Made by a program: the position numbers and the translations under genes. Below, piece by piece: positions 35,588-45,735 of a stretch of DNA of 64,000 bases (the stretch's first letter is position 1; each line of letters begins with the position of its first letter). The notes beneath the pieces are model-generated. The model was not told the origin of the DNA, ran no database searches, and saw only the letters and a list, made by a program, of their open reading frames with translations. Origin of the DNA: Bog-105 sp965277435 (GTDB lineage: Bacteria > Acidobacteriota > Terriglobia > Bryobacterales > Bryobacteraceae); assembly GCA_965277435.1 (NCBI GenBank), contig OZ255821.1, forward strand, positions 5,332,001 to 5,396,000, read 5' to 3'.

Positions 35588-36718
35588 TTATTTTGCCGGA
35601 CTGGCGGCATGCACCGGCTCGGGAGGCTTGGCTGGGCCTAGCTTTTCCACTTGCCCGGTATCGATGCGTTTCGAGCGCCGAACCGGCTCGAGCTTCTGCG
35701 TAGCTCCGGTTTCGAGTGCTCGTGCTATCGCCTCCACCACACGCACATCGAGCAAACCTTCTTCGCCATCCGGTTCGGGATCTTCGCCCTGCAAAATGCA
35801 ATTGGAAAAATACTTCATCTCGCCGCCAAAGTGGTCGGTGTTTTTGAAGTTCTGGTGACTCTTCTCTTCGCCTACAGTAAGGTCATATTCGAGCGCCTGC
35901 TTATATATGAAGCCGGGCGACACCACCACCGAACCCTGCGTTCCCACGACGGTATACGTGTCGATCCCATTGCCCACGTACGAAACCACAAATTGCGCGA
36001 GCCGGTTTTCCGGAAACCGCAAAGTCACCGCCACGGTGTCATCAAAACCAGCACCAAGGCCCGCTTCGGGGTGACGGCTCCCGATCGCGCTCACTTCAAC
36101 CGGCTCCGTTTCAAAGATGTTGCGCACCGCGTTGATCGGATACGGCCCCATGTCAAACACCGGCCCAGCCTGGATGCCGCTCGTGGCACGGTGGTTCTCC
36201 GGTTTTACATTCTGTGCGAATACCGAGCTGAAAAACTGAATCTGCCCGAGCTTGCCCGCGCGCACCAACTCCAATATGGATAGGGTGGCCGGCTCGAAGT
36301 GCAGGCGATAGGCAATCATCAGCTTGGCAGACGATTGCTTCTGCGCTTCCAGAATTTCGTTGCATTTGGCCACACTGATTTCCATCGGCTTTTCGAGCAG
36401 CACGTGCACCCCGGCCTTCAGGGCCGGCACGGCAAACTCGGCGTGACGCCAGTTGGGAGTGGCCAAATAGATGGCATCGATCGTGCCGTAACTCAGCAGG
36501 TTGTCAAACTGCGCATAGTCATAGATCGCCGACACTTTGTAGCGCTCGGCGAGCGACTTTGCTTTTGCTGCGTCGCCAGTTACCAGCGCCGTGATCTCCG
36601 AGTTACCGGTATGCGCTACGCCCGGCATCATGGCTTCCTGCGCGATGTCGCCCAGTCCGACAATCGCGTACCGCACTTTCTTGTTTGGTCCGAAGCCGAG
36701 CGCTTCCCGAATATTCAT
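35588..36718 (-). CDS. Gfo/Idh/MocA family oxidoreductase (cytoplasmic)
   Basis: The 376-residue protein from ATG 36718 (AGGAG 6 bases upstream; an extension to 36742 is less likely) has a Rossmann motif VRYAIVGLGDIAQEAMMPG and the EKP motif (VLLEKPMEISVAKC). No Tat signal is present, unlike the relative at 19.6 kb. Members oxidise sugars with NAD(P). It is followed by the SUMF1-like gene, 33 bases away. This suggests a carbohydrate-related unit, but the substrate is unknown. Confidence 0.88.
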   Translation of the reverse strand: MNIREALGFGPNKKVRYAIVGLGDIAQEAMMPGVAHTGNSEITALVTGDAAKAKSLAERYKVSAIYDYAQFDNLLSYGTIDAIYLATPNWRHAEFAVPALKAGVHVLLEKPMEISVAKCNEILEAQKQSSAKLMIAYRLHFEPATLSILELVRAGKLGQIQFFSSVFAQNVKPENHRATSGIQAGPVFDMGPYPINAVRNIFETEPVEVSAIGSRHPEAGLGAGFDDTVAVTLRFPENRLAQFVVSYVGNGIDTYTVVGTQGSVVVSPGFIYKQALEYDLTVGEEKSHQNFKNTDHFGGEMKYFSNCILQGEDPEPDGEEGLLDVRVVEAIARALETGATQKLEPVRRSKRIDTGQVEKLGPAKPPEPVHAASPAK

Positions 36719-36781
36719 CGTTTCTCCTGATGTCAGACGCAATCACGGGGCTTCGGTTGCGGCCCGAGGAGAAGACGCGGA

Positions 36782-37132
36782 TTAGGAAGCGGCCGGGTAG
36801 TTAGCTTGTGGACCCGTTCCTGCGGGCGACGCCAACATTAACGGCTCCTGTGGCATGACAATCCAGCAAGCCAGGTAGAACAAGATGCCCAGACCGGGCG
36901 GCCAGATCGCCAAAACCAGCGTCAGAATTCGCACCAGGGTTACGTCCATGCCGAGGTAACGCGCGAAACCAGAGCACACACCGGCAATTTTCCGGTCCTC
37001 GCGCGATCTCCTCAAAGCACGTAATGGCTGGCCACTTGGGGTCACGAAATCCGTTCTACCAATTGTCGTGCCGCATTGCGGACAGTAACGGAATGCATCC
37101 GACACTTCGATGCCACAGGAACTGCAATACAT
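36782..37132 (-). CDS. zinc-ribbon PspC-domain membrane protein
   Basis: The 116-residue protein starts with a zinc ribbon (CSSCG and CPQCG, C3/C6 and C18/C21) and continues with a PspC domain (SREDRKIAGVCSGFARYLG, then a Leu/Ile-rich membrane hairpin). PspC proteins take part in the phage-shock response that monitors inner-membrane integrity. It is a single gene with no other psp gene nearby. Confidence 0.88.
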   Translation of the reverse strand: MYCSSCGIEVSDAFRYCPQCGTTIGRTDFVTPSGQPLRALRRSREDRKIAGVCSGFARYLGMDVTLVRILTLVLAIWPPGLGILFYLACWIVMPQEPLMLASPAGTGPQANYPAAS

Positions 37133-37181
37133 TTAAAACGCTCCGTCTGGTGAAACGCAAATTCGCGCCGAAAAGTTTCCT

Positions 37182-38942
37182 TTATTGAGCCGTCAGGCCG
37201 ACGCGGGAAGCATCGGCCTGTACCTGATCCATCGTTAGAAACGGCAATTGGACCTGCGCGTGACCATTCTCCTGCAAATCCAGTGACGTTCCTTCCCGCT
37301 GCATCGAACGTAGAAACTCCGGATTTTGCCAGATCGTAGTCCAGTGCTCAATCGCGAATGCCGAATAGTGGCCGGGCGGAACGCTCTTTACTGCGAATGT
37401 GCCTCCCGCGGCCAAGCTTCCCATCAGCACTCCCGACCCATCGACCGGAATGGTCTCGGGAACCAGCAGAACCGTGCCCGTCACGCCCTGCGAAGCGCCA
37501 CTCGACGAAAGGGTGCCGTCCACTTCCGCCGCACCCCCGCGCAGGGTGATCTGCAACTCTCCACCACCGCCTTGCGAAAGATCCATTCCGTTAGTCATCA
37601 CGTCCTGCCGGTTGAGGGTTATAGACTGCACGTACATCCCGGGCGGCACACCCAGCAAGCGCACCATGTACGCCCCGGGCTCCAGGTTTTGCAAACTGAA
37701 GGCTCCGCTCGCGTCGACTGGAACAGGGCCTAAAGCGCTCATGCCAGGCTGCCCAGTCGCCCATGTCAACATCACACGAAACGACTGCCCTTGCCCGGTA
37801 TTGCCCGCGGGCGCGTTTACTTGCGTTACTTGTCCGGTGAGATTGATGGGAGGCATCAGGGCCAAGGACGCGTCACTTACATCAGCGGCATTCACATCTA
37901 CATCCTGCCTGCCCAAAACTCGCGACCGCGCTCCTCTCCAGTTCGGATTCTGGCCGCCCGCATAGCTGCCCAGCAGCCACAGAGTGTAACTGCCCGAGGG
38001 AACTTTATCGATCGTGAACGAGCCGTCGGCCTGCGCCGGAACGGTGCGCCCCAGGCCGCTATGCTGAGATGTGCCGCGCGGCGTCAGGCTCAGCATCGGG
38101 GCTTGCTGCAGAGCGTTTGCCTGCAAGCCTTCCACGTTTCCGCGAATGTGAAATGTCTCCGCTCTTTGTAGTTGAATCTCGAGATCCGGCGTGCTTGCGC
38201 CAGCCGCCACTTCAATCAGACTCGCGCTTTCGATAGCGGTAGCTTTCGGATAATAAGTCCGTACAAAATTCAGTTCGGTGCCTTCGGCATTCCTGGTCGG
38301 TGCGGGCGGCTTAACTGCCTTTTCGTCAGAGCTCTTTTTCCGTCGGCTGGGCTCGGCCGGAGCTCCCGCCGCCAGGTAGTACTTGCCAGGCGCTATATGT
38401 CGTATGAAAAACTCGCCCCGCAGATTCGACGAACTGTTCTGGACGCGGCGCAGTTGCAGAGTGCCTCGCTGGTAAAACGCACTGAACAGCTCCACGTTGA
38501 TTCCTGCCAGCGGTCGCCCGTTATCCGCCACAACCTTTCCGCTCATCGTGCCCAGTGGATTCATCTGTATTGTGATACTCGTTAGCTGCTGCCCCTCGTT
38601 CACCGTCAGCGTCTCCGAGCGATTGAATGACATCAGGTAGTTTGCATGATTCGCCAGCAAAACATAGGTTCCCGGCGCCACGCGATCGAAATGGAAACTT
38701 CCGTCGTCAAGCGAGGTGATCGAAGTGAGTTGATTTCCACCCGGAGAGCCGCCGGTGCGTGGGAACAGATGGACAGATGCGCCGGCAATCCCATCCCCTG
38801 AAATGGCGTCGGTAATCCGTCCCGTCACGGATCCCGGTTGCCGCGTATCGGGAGTGCCTGGTTGCTGGGCATTCTGCGCAGCAACCAGCATTGGAGCAAG
38901 CAACAGGAGTGTGAGACCGCGAAACATACCGCTCATCTTCAC
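37182..38942 (-). CDS. secreted carboxypeptidase-regulatory-like (CarboxypepD_reg) repeat protein
   Basis: The 586-residue protein has a signal peptide (ending VAAQN). It is built from repeated beta-sandwich modules of the carboxypeptidase-regulatory type, for example GRITDAISGDGIAGASVHLF, GSFHFDRVAPGTYVLLA, GKVVADNGRPLAGINVEL and GSFTIDKVPSGSYTLWLLG. Such proteins are abundant in Acidobacteria and probably act in adhesion or as extracytoplasmic scaffolds. No enzyme domain is recognised. The next gene on the strand ends 9 bases upstream of its start. Confidence 0.82.
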   Translation of the reverse strand: MKMSGMFRGLTLLLLAPMLVAAQNAQQPGTPDTRQPGSVTGRITDAISGDGIAGASVHLFPRTGGSPGGNQLTSITSLDDGSFHFDRVAPGTYVLLANHANYLMSFNRSETLTVNEGQQLTSITIQMNPLGTMSGKVVADNGRPLAGINVELFSAFYQRGTLQLRRVQNSSSNLRGEFFIRHIAPGKYYLAAGAPAEPSRRKKSSDEKAVKPPAPTRNAEGTELNFVRTYYPKATAIESASLIEVAAGASTPDLEIQLQRAETFHIRGNVEGLQANALQQAPMLSLTPRGTSQHSGLGRTVPAQADGSFTIDKVPSGSYTLWLLGSYAGGQNPNWRGARSRVLGRQDVDVNAADVSDASLALMPPINLTGQVTQVNAPAGNTGQGQSFRVMLTWATGQPGMSALGPVPVDASGAFSLQNLEPGAYMVRLLGVPPGMYVQSITLNRQDVMTNGMDLSQGGGGELQITLRGGAAEVDGTLSSSGASQGVTGTVLLVPETIPVDGSGVLMGSLAAGGTFAVKSVPPGHYSAFAIEHWTTIWQNPEFLRSMQREGTSLDLQENGHAQVQLPFLTMDQVQADASRVGLTAQ

Positions 38943-38951
38943 TCTACGAAG

Positions 38952-41069
38952 TTATTGTGAGGTGTTGTTGGCCGCGCTGAAACTCTGTGAGTTGGGCTGG
39001 CGCGAGAATCCGCCGAACAGAGGGTGGGCCGCCGCATCGAAGTGGGTCATGGGGCGCAAACCGAGAATCAATTCCATGGTGCGCAACACTCCCGCCTGCG
39101 TGTACATGCTCGCATCCGTCGCGCCACGACGCGTGTACGGCGATACTACCCACGCTTCAGTGCGCTGGCCGTTTGCCGGATTCGGCGCGGCGTCCACCAC
39201 GAATATGGCGGTCGAGTTCCAAACTTTCGAATGAGAAACTCCATCCGTAAGTAGCCCAATCGCCGCATCGTTATCAACGGGATTTTGATCATTGCTCAAC
39301 CGTACGATCGATAACTGCGGCCCCTGGCCGTTAGCGTTGAACTGCTTCCACTCGCGCACAAATTCCCGCGCACGATCCGTGTCTCGGTAAGCCGGATCCG
39401 CTCCGCGAAACGCCATGTCGGTGACGGGCGCGAGCGAAGGGTCGTTTGTTGATTTCACTTGCGGCGCTCCCATAGCGGCAGCCGGCGAAACATTCGTTGT
39501 CCATTCGCCGTAATTCCGAACCGTGATCCCGGCTTGCAACGCGTTATTCCAGAGGTAACCCGCCGGCGGGCTATTCGCGAGTTCGCCACCTTCGAAGTTG
39601 CGAATCTTGCTGCGGCCCGCCTCAACACTTGGCGCGAGTTTAACCGTGTAATCCGGTGCAATGGCGGCTGTCAGCCAGTTCTGTCCCGCGATCACCGTAC
39701 CGGCATTGCTAAAAAGATTTGTATATCGAATGAATTGTTGCGCCAGTGCATCCAGGTTTGGCCCTGCCTTGGCTGCTCCGCGCAACACGTAAATCACATG
39801 CTGAATGGGCGACGCATGCTCTTGCAGTTTCGAGAAAACTCCTTCCTGCTCATCCCGCACCGGCCCATAGATCAAGTCGTCGCGATAGGGCGAATTCGCT
39901 AATACCGTTTGCGTCCACTCCTCGATGTGATCGAGGCCAGTCGATGGCACTAGCTGCACCGGACGTAATTGTACGGAACCTCCGGCAGTGAGCCCATCTC
40001 CCCTGGCGTTGACCACCGCGAGTTCATCGTCTTTAAAAACACTGATCGCCACGGGATACCAGCCAGTGGGAATGAATCCGAAAAGACGAGAGTGCGTGGT
40101 CGAGATATCAGCCACCGCCACCGCATTGGCGTCGGAACACGTTATGTACAAGCGCGATCCCCGGACATCGGTCGCCAGACCCGAAGGCGTCATACCGAGC
40201 GGATGCATGGGCGTCATCGAAACATTCACCGGTTCGGCCATCTTCAACTGTCCATCGGACAGCACGCCGAGCGTCGCCACGCTGTTGGTGTTGGCTGTAG
40301 CCACAAATACCTGGCCCGCGAAACTGGGGCTGCCGTCACTTCCGGACACGGCCTTGTTGAGCCACAACATGTCAGTCGGATGCGGCCCGACGCGGAACTT
40401 CGTAACTAAAATACCGGTGCCTGATTCGTGTTCGTAGACCGCGCCTTCGGCCCAGCTCGTGATTAACAAATGAGCGCCGTCGGGCGAAACCACAATCCGG
40501 TAAGGTCTGCGTCCGGTTTTCCAATGATCCACCATTTTGCCGCTCTGTAAATTGATTTGAGCAATGTTGTCGCCGTAGAGATCGGCTGCATAGAGCACGC
40601 GTCCGTCCGGTGACAACGCTACGTCACCGATAAACGGCGCACCCGGCTGCTTCGAATCCGGCACATTGAACTCTCGTGTCTTCGTCAGTTTGCCATCGGG
40701 GGCGAGCGCCAGCTCAAATACCTTTCCGCTGCTTCCGCCGCCCACGTAGGCCAGATCGCCTTGCGGAGACATGGCGAGTCCGAGCCACGCGTCCGGCAGG
40801 GGCGTGCGGGCTAACTCCCGTTTTGCCGCCACGTCGAGCACGCTGATGCTCGGCGGATGCGCGCCGCCATTCAATACCAGCAAATACTTGCCATCGTGTG
40901 AAACGGCCGCTCTCATCGGCAGCGTATCTACCGTAATCTGGTCGCCTGCCGGTTTGATCTTCCACCCGCTGCTCAGAAGCACGCTGCCATCCGGCATTGG
41001 CCCAGGCTTATTTTGCGCAAATAGTAGAGCTGTGCCCGCCAGCAGCCCACACAAAGTGGAACGTGTCAT
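38952..41069 (-). CDS. YncE-like beta-propeller protein with phosphoesterase-like C-terminal part
   Basis: The 705-residue secreted protein (signal peptide ending LLFAQ) has an N-terminal YncE/40-residue propeller at about 50-370 (AAVSHDGKYLLVLNGG, VALSPDGRVLYAADLYGDN, VVSPDGAHLLIT). The C-terminal half carries blocks seen in bifunctional YncE/alkaline-phosphatase proteins (HVIYVLRGAAKAGPNLD, DNDAAIGLL, WNSTAIFVVDAAPNP, RRGATDASMYTQAGVLRTMELILGL). The usual metal-binding N-E-N-R block at its start is replaced by LRGAAK, so catalytic ability is doubtful. Its ATG overlaps the nadE stop by 4 bases. Confidence 0.8.
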   Translation of the reverse strand: MTRSTLCGLLAGTALLFAQNKPGPMPDGSVLLSSGWKIKPAGDQITVDTLPMRAAVSHDGKYLLVLNGGAHPPSISVLDVAAKRELARTPLPDAWLGLAMSPQGDLAYVGGGSSGKVFELALAPDGKLTKTREFNVPDSKQPGAPFIGDVALSPDGRVLYAADLYGDNIAQINLQSGKMVDHWKTGRRPYRIVVSPDGAHLLITSWAEGAVYEHESGTGILVTKFRVGPHPTDMLWLNKAVSGSDGSPSFAGQVFVATANTNSVATLGVLSDGQLKMAEPVNVSMTPMHPLGMTPSGLATDVRGSRLYITCSDANAVAVADISTTHSRLFGFIPTGWYPVAISVFKDDELAVVNARGDGLTAGGSVQLRPVQLVPSTGLDHIEEWTQTVLANSPYRDDLIYGPVRDEQEGVFSKLQEHASPIQHVIYVLRGAAKAGPNLDALAQQFIRYTNLFSNAGTVIAGQNWLTAAIAPDYTVKLAPSVEAGRSKIRNFEGGELANSPPAGYLWNNALQAGITVRNYGEWTTNVSPAAAMGAPQVKSTNDPSLAPVTDMAFRGADPAYRDTDRAREFVREWKQFNANGQGPQLSIVRLSNDQNPVDNDAAIGLLTDGVSHSKVWNSTAIFVVDAAPNPANGQRTEAWVVSPYTRRGATDASMYTQAGVLRTMELILGLRPMTHFDAAAHPLFGGFSRQPNSQSFSAANNTSQ

Positions 41070-42727
41070 TCGGTGAACCGGTGCGCAATCGGAAATCGAC
41101 GCCCCACACCGAACGCTTTGGGCGTTACGCGCAGACCGGGCGCCATTTGTTGCCGCTTGTATTCGTTCCGGTCCACCTTGCGCACAATATCTCGCACCAG
41201 CTCTTCGGGCGCACCCGTATCCGCCGCAATCTCCAAAACCGATTTATACTCCTCGATGTACTCTTGCAGAATCGCATCCAGCACCGGGTACTCCGGCAAG
41301 CTATCGGTGTCCTTCTGATCGGGACGGAGTTCCGCCGACGGCGGTTTCGTGATTGTGTTCTGTGGAATCGGTGCAGGCAGTCCTCTCGCGGCAAATCGTT
41401 TGTTGGCAATCGACGCCAGCCGGTACACCATGGTCTTCGGCACATCGCTGATCACCGCTAGTCCGCCGCACATATCGCCATACAACGTGCAGTAGCCCAC
41501 GGCTATCTCACTCTTGTTGCCGGTGGTGAGCACAAGTGACCCGAACTTATTCGACAGCGCCATCAGGGTCAAGCCGCGCAACCGCGATTGCAGATTCTCC
41601 TCTGTCGTATCCGGCGCGGAATCTTTGAAGAGATTGCTAAAAGTCCCGAGCATCGCCTCGTAACCCGCCTTGATCGATTCCACCTCGAACCGAATGCCCA
41701 GGTTGGCAGCCAGTTCCTGTGCATCGGTCAGGCTGTGTTCCGACGAATGTGGTCCCGGCATTCCCACGCCCATTACGTTGTCTTTCCCCACCGCTTCCAC
41801 AGCCAGAGCTGCTACCAACGCTGAATCGATTCCGCCGCTCAGCCCGATCAGGACACTGCGAAATCCGCACTTGCGAATGTAATCGCGCGTTCCCAGCACC
41901 AGCGCATCGTAGGCCGCTTCATCGGGACGCAAATCGGTGGGCCGCATATCGCCCCTGCCCTGTTCGCTGTCAAAAAGGACCAGGTCTTCCTCGAACGACT
42001 TCGCCAGTGCTACCAGCTTGCCTTCCGCCGTCATGGCGAAACTCGAACCGTCGAAGACTAATTGATCGTTCCCGCCCACCATGTGTACGTAGATGGCCGG
42101 CAGATTAAAGCGCTCCGTCAGCGAGCGGAAAATTTCCTGCCGTTGCGTGCGTTTCCCGATATTCCAAGGCGAGGCATTGATCGAAAGAATGATCTCCGCC
42201 CCTTTGCGCACCAGTTCCTCGATCGGATCACGCGAGTAACGCTGCCGCTCCCAATACTGCTTGTCGTTCCAGGCGTCTTCGCAGATCACCAGCGCCACCC
42301 GGTGGCCGCGTATGGTGCAGATGTCCTGTTGCGACGCCGGTTGAAAGTAGCGTACTTCGTCGAACACGTCATAATTCGGCAGCAGCATCTTCGACTGGCG
42401 AAAACAAATTACTCCCCGATCAATCACTGCCACTGAGTTCTGGGCGCGAATGACACCTTCGCTGGTGCAGCCCACGTAGCCGACCACTAAAGCAATGTCG
42501 AGATCAGCCGATTCCCGTGCCACGCAGTCGAGTGCGCGAGCCGTGCGTTGCAGGAACGACTCCTTCTCCACCAGGTCGCGCGGCGGATAACCCGTTAGCG
42601 CCAGTTCGGGAAATGCCACTAATTCCGCACCCGCGTGCTCAGCCCGCCGTGCGAACTCGAGAATCTTGGCTGCGTTCGCCTCCAGATCTCCCACGGTGTT
42701 GTTGATCTGCGCCAGCGCAATCCGCAT
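41066..42727 (-). CDS. nadE: glutamine-dependent NAD+ synthetase
   Basis: It catalyses the last step of NAD synthesis, amidating nicotinate adenine dinucleotide with ammonia released from glutamine. The 553-residue protein has an N-terminal nitrilase-type glutaminase (about 1-260): Glu in FPELALTGYPPRDL, Lys in KMLLPNYDVF and nucleophile Cys in ALVICEDAWN. A C-terminal synthetase follows, with the PP-loop GLSGGIDSALVAALA, TGNKSEIAVGY and later KPPSAELRPDQKD. Length and motifs match the two-domain bacterial form. The stop overlaps the next start (ATGA). Confidence 0.95.
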   Translation of the reverse strand: MRIALAQINNTVGDLEANAAKILEFARRAEHAGAELVAFPELALTGYPPRDLVEKESFLQRTARALDCVARESADLDIALVVGYVGCTSEGVIRAQNSVAVIDRGVICFRQSKMLLPNYDVFDEVRYFQPASQQDICTIRGHRVALVICEDAWNDKQYWERQRYSRDPIEELVRKGAEIILSINASPWNIGKRTQRQEIFRSLTERFNLPAIYVHMVGGNDQLVFDGSSFAMTAEGKLVALAKSFEEDLVLFDSEQGRGDMRPTDLRPDEAAYDALVLGTRDYIRKCGFRSVLIGLSGGIDSALVAALAVEAVGKDNVMGVGMPGPHSSEHSLTDAQELAANLGIRFEVESIKAGYEAMLGTFSNLFKDSAPDTTEENLQSRLRGLTLMALSNKFGSLVLTTGNKSEIAVGYCTLYGDMCGGLAVISDVPKTMVYRLASIANKRFAARGLPAPIPQNTITKPPSAELRPDQKDTDSLPEYPVLDAILQEYIEEYKSVLEIAADTGAPEELVRDIVRKVDRNEYKRQQMAPGLRVTPKAFGVGRRFPIAHRFTE

Positions 42728-42769
42728 CAGAAATTTTATTGTAGCGGCGTAGTCTTCACCCAGCCGCGC

Positions 42770-43639
42770 TCAAACACCGGCAGCCCGCAACACTTGTTCC
42801 GCCATGTCCGCGTTCGAAGCCACCACGAATGGTTGTTTACGCACGTGCCAGACTGGCGGGCGGCGGCTCACATCCCACACCGTCATCCCGGCTTCTTCGG
42901 CAATCACCTGTGGCGGAATCAAATCGAGATCTTCCCCCGCGCCGAAATTCGCGTACACGTGCTGCCCTCCGAAAATCGTCATCAGAGCGTTTGCGCCCGC
43001 GCCACCCACGCCGGTCGTCACGCTCACTAACCCGCTTTCGAGAACTCTGAGCGCGCGCGCCCGCTCTTCATCCGTCATCTTGGTCGAAATCGGAATCGAA
43101 CAAACCCAGCTCTTCGTCGGCGGATGATTCAGCTTAAGCAGACGCCGCGGCGCAGCTCTTACAAACGCGCCGCCAGAAAATTCAGTCCGCTCCCAAAACG
43201 CTCCCTCTCCTCGAACCGCATACACCAACCGGCCCATGCACTTGTCGGATTCGCCGAGCGGCAGATACACTTCCGGCTGAAACACTACGCCGACCAGTGG
43301 AATGCCGTCGCGCACATAGTGGGCCATCACCGAATAAAACGTTCCGCCGCAGGCGAAGTGATTCGTGCCGTCTAGTGGATCCGCTCCCACCCACTGCGCA
43401 GACGCATCGCCCGTCGCTCCAGACTCTTCGAGGCGAAATGCGATCGAAGGATCCAGCCGCTGCAGATCCGATGCGAACACTGCCGACATGGCGGCATCAG
43501 ACCTTCGGTCCGCCTCCGTCACCAGTTCCTTCGCGTCCTTGTAAGATGCTTGGATATTGCCTTCTAATCTGCTACGAAGGACTTCCACGGCGCCCCGCGT
43601 TACTGCGTCGATAAGTACTTCCAAGATGCCAGCCAGCAT
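42770..43639 (-). CDS. inositol monophosphatase family protein
   Basis: The 289-residue protein of the Mg2+-dependent, Li+-sensitive phosphatase superfamily contains the metal motif DPLDGTNHFACGG (WVGADPLDGT) and the upstream acidic residue in LEESGAT. The C-terminal WDV motif (GMTVWDVSR) is also present. Substrate may be inositol monophosphate, PAP or another sugar phosphate; the chain alone does not decide. It lies 42 bases from the nadE start on the same strand. Confidence 0.85.
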   Translation of the reverse strand: MLAGILEVLIDAVTRGAVEVLRSRLEGNIQASYKDAKELVTEADRRSDAAMSAVFASDLQRLDPSIAFRLEESGATGDASAQWVGADPLDGTNHFACGGTFYSVMAHYVRDGIPLVGVVFQPEVYLPLGESDKCMGRLVYAVRGEGAFWERTEFSGGAFVRAAPRRLLKLNHPPTKSWVCSIPISTKMTDEERARALRVLESGLVSVTTGVGGAGANALMTIFGGQHVYANFGAGEDLDLIPPQVIAEEAGMTVWDVSRRPPVWHVRKQPFVVASNADMAEQVLRAAGV

Positions 43640-43661
43640 GGAGTCCAGTATGAAGCCTGCC

Positions 43662-45734
43662 TCAGGGCACGATGGCGATCGGGGTTCGCCAGAAAGCCGC
43701 TTTCTGCTGTGTTGGATCGAGTACGGTGAGCTGGCAGTCGTACTTGCCGGGTGACAGTTTCGCGAGGTTGAACTCCAGCTTCACGGAAACGGCTCGTACT
43801 GTGTTGTTTAACGATGAGGTTCCTTTGACGGGTGGTGTTTCGAAAATCTTACGCGGGCCGTTGTAAAGGGTGAGGAAGGCGACGAGCGGCTGGACCGTTT
43901 GAGGGCCCTGTTCATAGGCTTGCAAGTAAACCCATACCGGGCGGCTCTTGCTGAATACGCGCGTTACGCTGGGCACGAGTTTGATTCCGTTCTCGACGAG
44001 CGGATTGGCATTCTCATGTTCACCCTTGATTTTCTTCGCCGAGACGTTATAGAGCGCTTCGGCAATTTTCACGCGTTGGCCGCTTAGAATGACGGAGCTC
44101 AGAGGGACTTGCTTCTGCTCTTTATTCAGGTTCGGGACGACGAAGCTTGACTGATAGGTGCCGATTCTTCCGGTTTCGTCATCACGAGCGAGAAATTTGA
44201 TCGTGTATTTGCCGGGCAAGAGCGTGAAGCCGGTGTCGTATTCGATGGGACGTTTTGCCAGTTGCGCCGCGGTCGCATCACTGAGCTTGATACTGATCTT
44301 GTCGCGCACATTGGTCCGGGTGATGCCGTAGCGGTCTTTAATTTCGCCGACGAAATCGATGAGGGTGTGTTCGGCTCCGCGGCGCTTGGCGAGGGCGAGC
44401 TCGCGGCCGGGGATCTTCACTATGATCGGGACGAAATACTCGGCGCGGTTCAACTGGAAATAGTCGATCTCCATGGCGATGGTGAGTTCGGTGATGGGGT
44501 CCGGAAGCATTAAGGCGTCTTCCAACTGGCGTTCGCGGTCGTCCGCTGTGAATCTGCTGAACTCCTTATCGGCGTAGTAGCCCTGGCGATAATCGACTTT
44601 GGCGGACAGGTCGCGGTTCAACGTGACCTTGACGCGGCGAAAGCGGCCGTCGCGAGTGGCTTGCGTGGTGTAGTAGCCGATGATGTAGTAGCTCGACATG
44701 GCATGCTGCGCGTTGACGACGCCTTTTGTCAGATCGTTGTAGTCGAGGAGAGCCTTGCCTCCGGTGTCGCTGCCGAGCGCGTATAACGTGTCTTGCGAGA
44801 GCTCCAGATTCATGGTGGTCGCCTGGGCCGAAGCGCCGGAGTACATGTCGGCACCGCCCGGTGAGCCTTTGGTGGCGTCGCCCATGGGCGGCTCTGCCAC
44901 AAGGCCGCGCGCGTCAATGGGCCAGAAGGAAACGCCGGCCCGAATCGCGGCATTGACAGTGGCGTGCAGTTGCGCCTGGTTGTTCATGCCGTTCAGACGG
45001 AGGCCGCTCGCGAAGTAGATGAGGGATTTCTTTTCGTGGAGTTGACCGAGCATGGCGGCGGCGGTCTGGAGAGCGGCCAGTTGACGATCGGTGTTGAAGA
45101 TGTTGAACTCGCCATCGTCCTGCCCGAAGGCGAACCCGGCGTCTGGCGTGCCGGCATCGTTGCCGCTTTCGGTAAAACCCTGACCGGCGCCCAACATCTC
45201 TCCGGTGAGCATGGTTTGCAGCAGGCTGAGCAGGCGATCGCGGTTGCCGGTGAAGTCCTGTAGGACCTCTACAGCGCCGCCGCCGTAGCGCATGATGCCG
45301 ATCAGATCGGCGCTGGTCATTTGAGCGCGCACGAATTTTTGCGCGGCCTGCAGAGCGCGCCGTTGATCGGCTATGGGCATGGCAGTCAGGTCGAAGTAGA
45401 AGGCGAGCAGGCGATGGTCGCGGTATTGATTGACTCCGGGAAGCTCGGGCATGATGCGGGTGGGCGTGAGGCGGCTGTAGAGTTGGACATGCTCGGGACC
45501 GGGGGGCGTAGCTTGCGGCTTTTCCTCAAGCTTCTGCTCTTCGAAAAAACGGATCTGTTGGGGCACGCTGTTTTCGGTAATCGTGAAGTCTTTGGCAGTG
45601 AGACCAGCGATGGGGTTACCAGATTTATCGGTGACGCTAACGGTCTCGATCACGAGCTGGGTGGTGGTGGTGAAGGTCGGCTGCTGCGGTTGCAGAAGCA
45701 AGGCGAAGGAGAGGAGCACAGCGATTAACCGCAT
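43662..45734 (-). CDS. VWFA-related acidobacterial protein
   Basis: This 690-residue secreted protein (signal peptide 1-18) begins with a von Willebrand A-like segment: SVTDKSGNPIAGLTAKDFTI, then LAFYFDLTAMPIADQRRALQAAQKFV and later YFASGLRL. This is the pattern of the VWFA-related acidobacterial family, with a degenerate metal-ion adhesion site (FDLTAM). The later part is beta-rich. Such proteins are thought to be cell-surface adhesins or partners of neighbouring TonB receptors, but this is inference. It follows the TonB-dependent receptor gene with a 1-base gap. Confidence 0.82.
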   Translation of the reverse strand: MRLIAVLLSFALLLQPQQPTFTTTTQLVIETVSVTDKSGNPIAGLTAKDFTITENSVPQQIRFFEEQKLEEKPQATPPGPEHVQLYSRLTPTRIMPELPGVNQYRDHRLLAFYFDLTAMPIADQRRALQAAQKFVRAQMTSADLIGIMRYGGGAVEVLQDFTGNRDRLLSLLQTMLTGEMLGAGQGFTESGNDAGTPDAGFAFGQDDGEFNIFNTDRQLAALQTAAAMLGQLHEKKSLIYFASGLRLNGMNNQAQLHATVNAAIRAGVSFWPIDARGLVAEPPMGDATKGSPGGADMYSGASAQATTMNLELSQDTLYALGSDTGGKALLDYNDLTKGVVNAQHAMSSYYIIGYYTTQATRDGRFRRVKVTLNRDLSAKVDYRQGYYADKEFSRFTADDRERQLEDALMLPDPITELTIAMEIDYFQLNRAEYFVPIIVKIPGRELALAKRRGAEHTLIDFVGEIKDRYGITRTNVRDKISIKLSDATAAQLAKRPIEYDTGFTLLPGKYTIKFLARDDETGRIGTYQSSFVVPNLNKEQKQVPLSSVILSGQRVKIAEALYNVSAKKIKGEHENANPLVENGIKLVPSVTRVFSKSRPVWVYLQAYEQGPQTVQPLVAFLTLYNGPRKIFETPPVKGTSSLNNTVRAVSVKLEFNLAKLSPGKYDCQLTVLDPTQQKAAFWRTPIAIVP

Positions 45735-45735
45735 G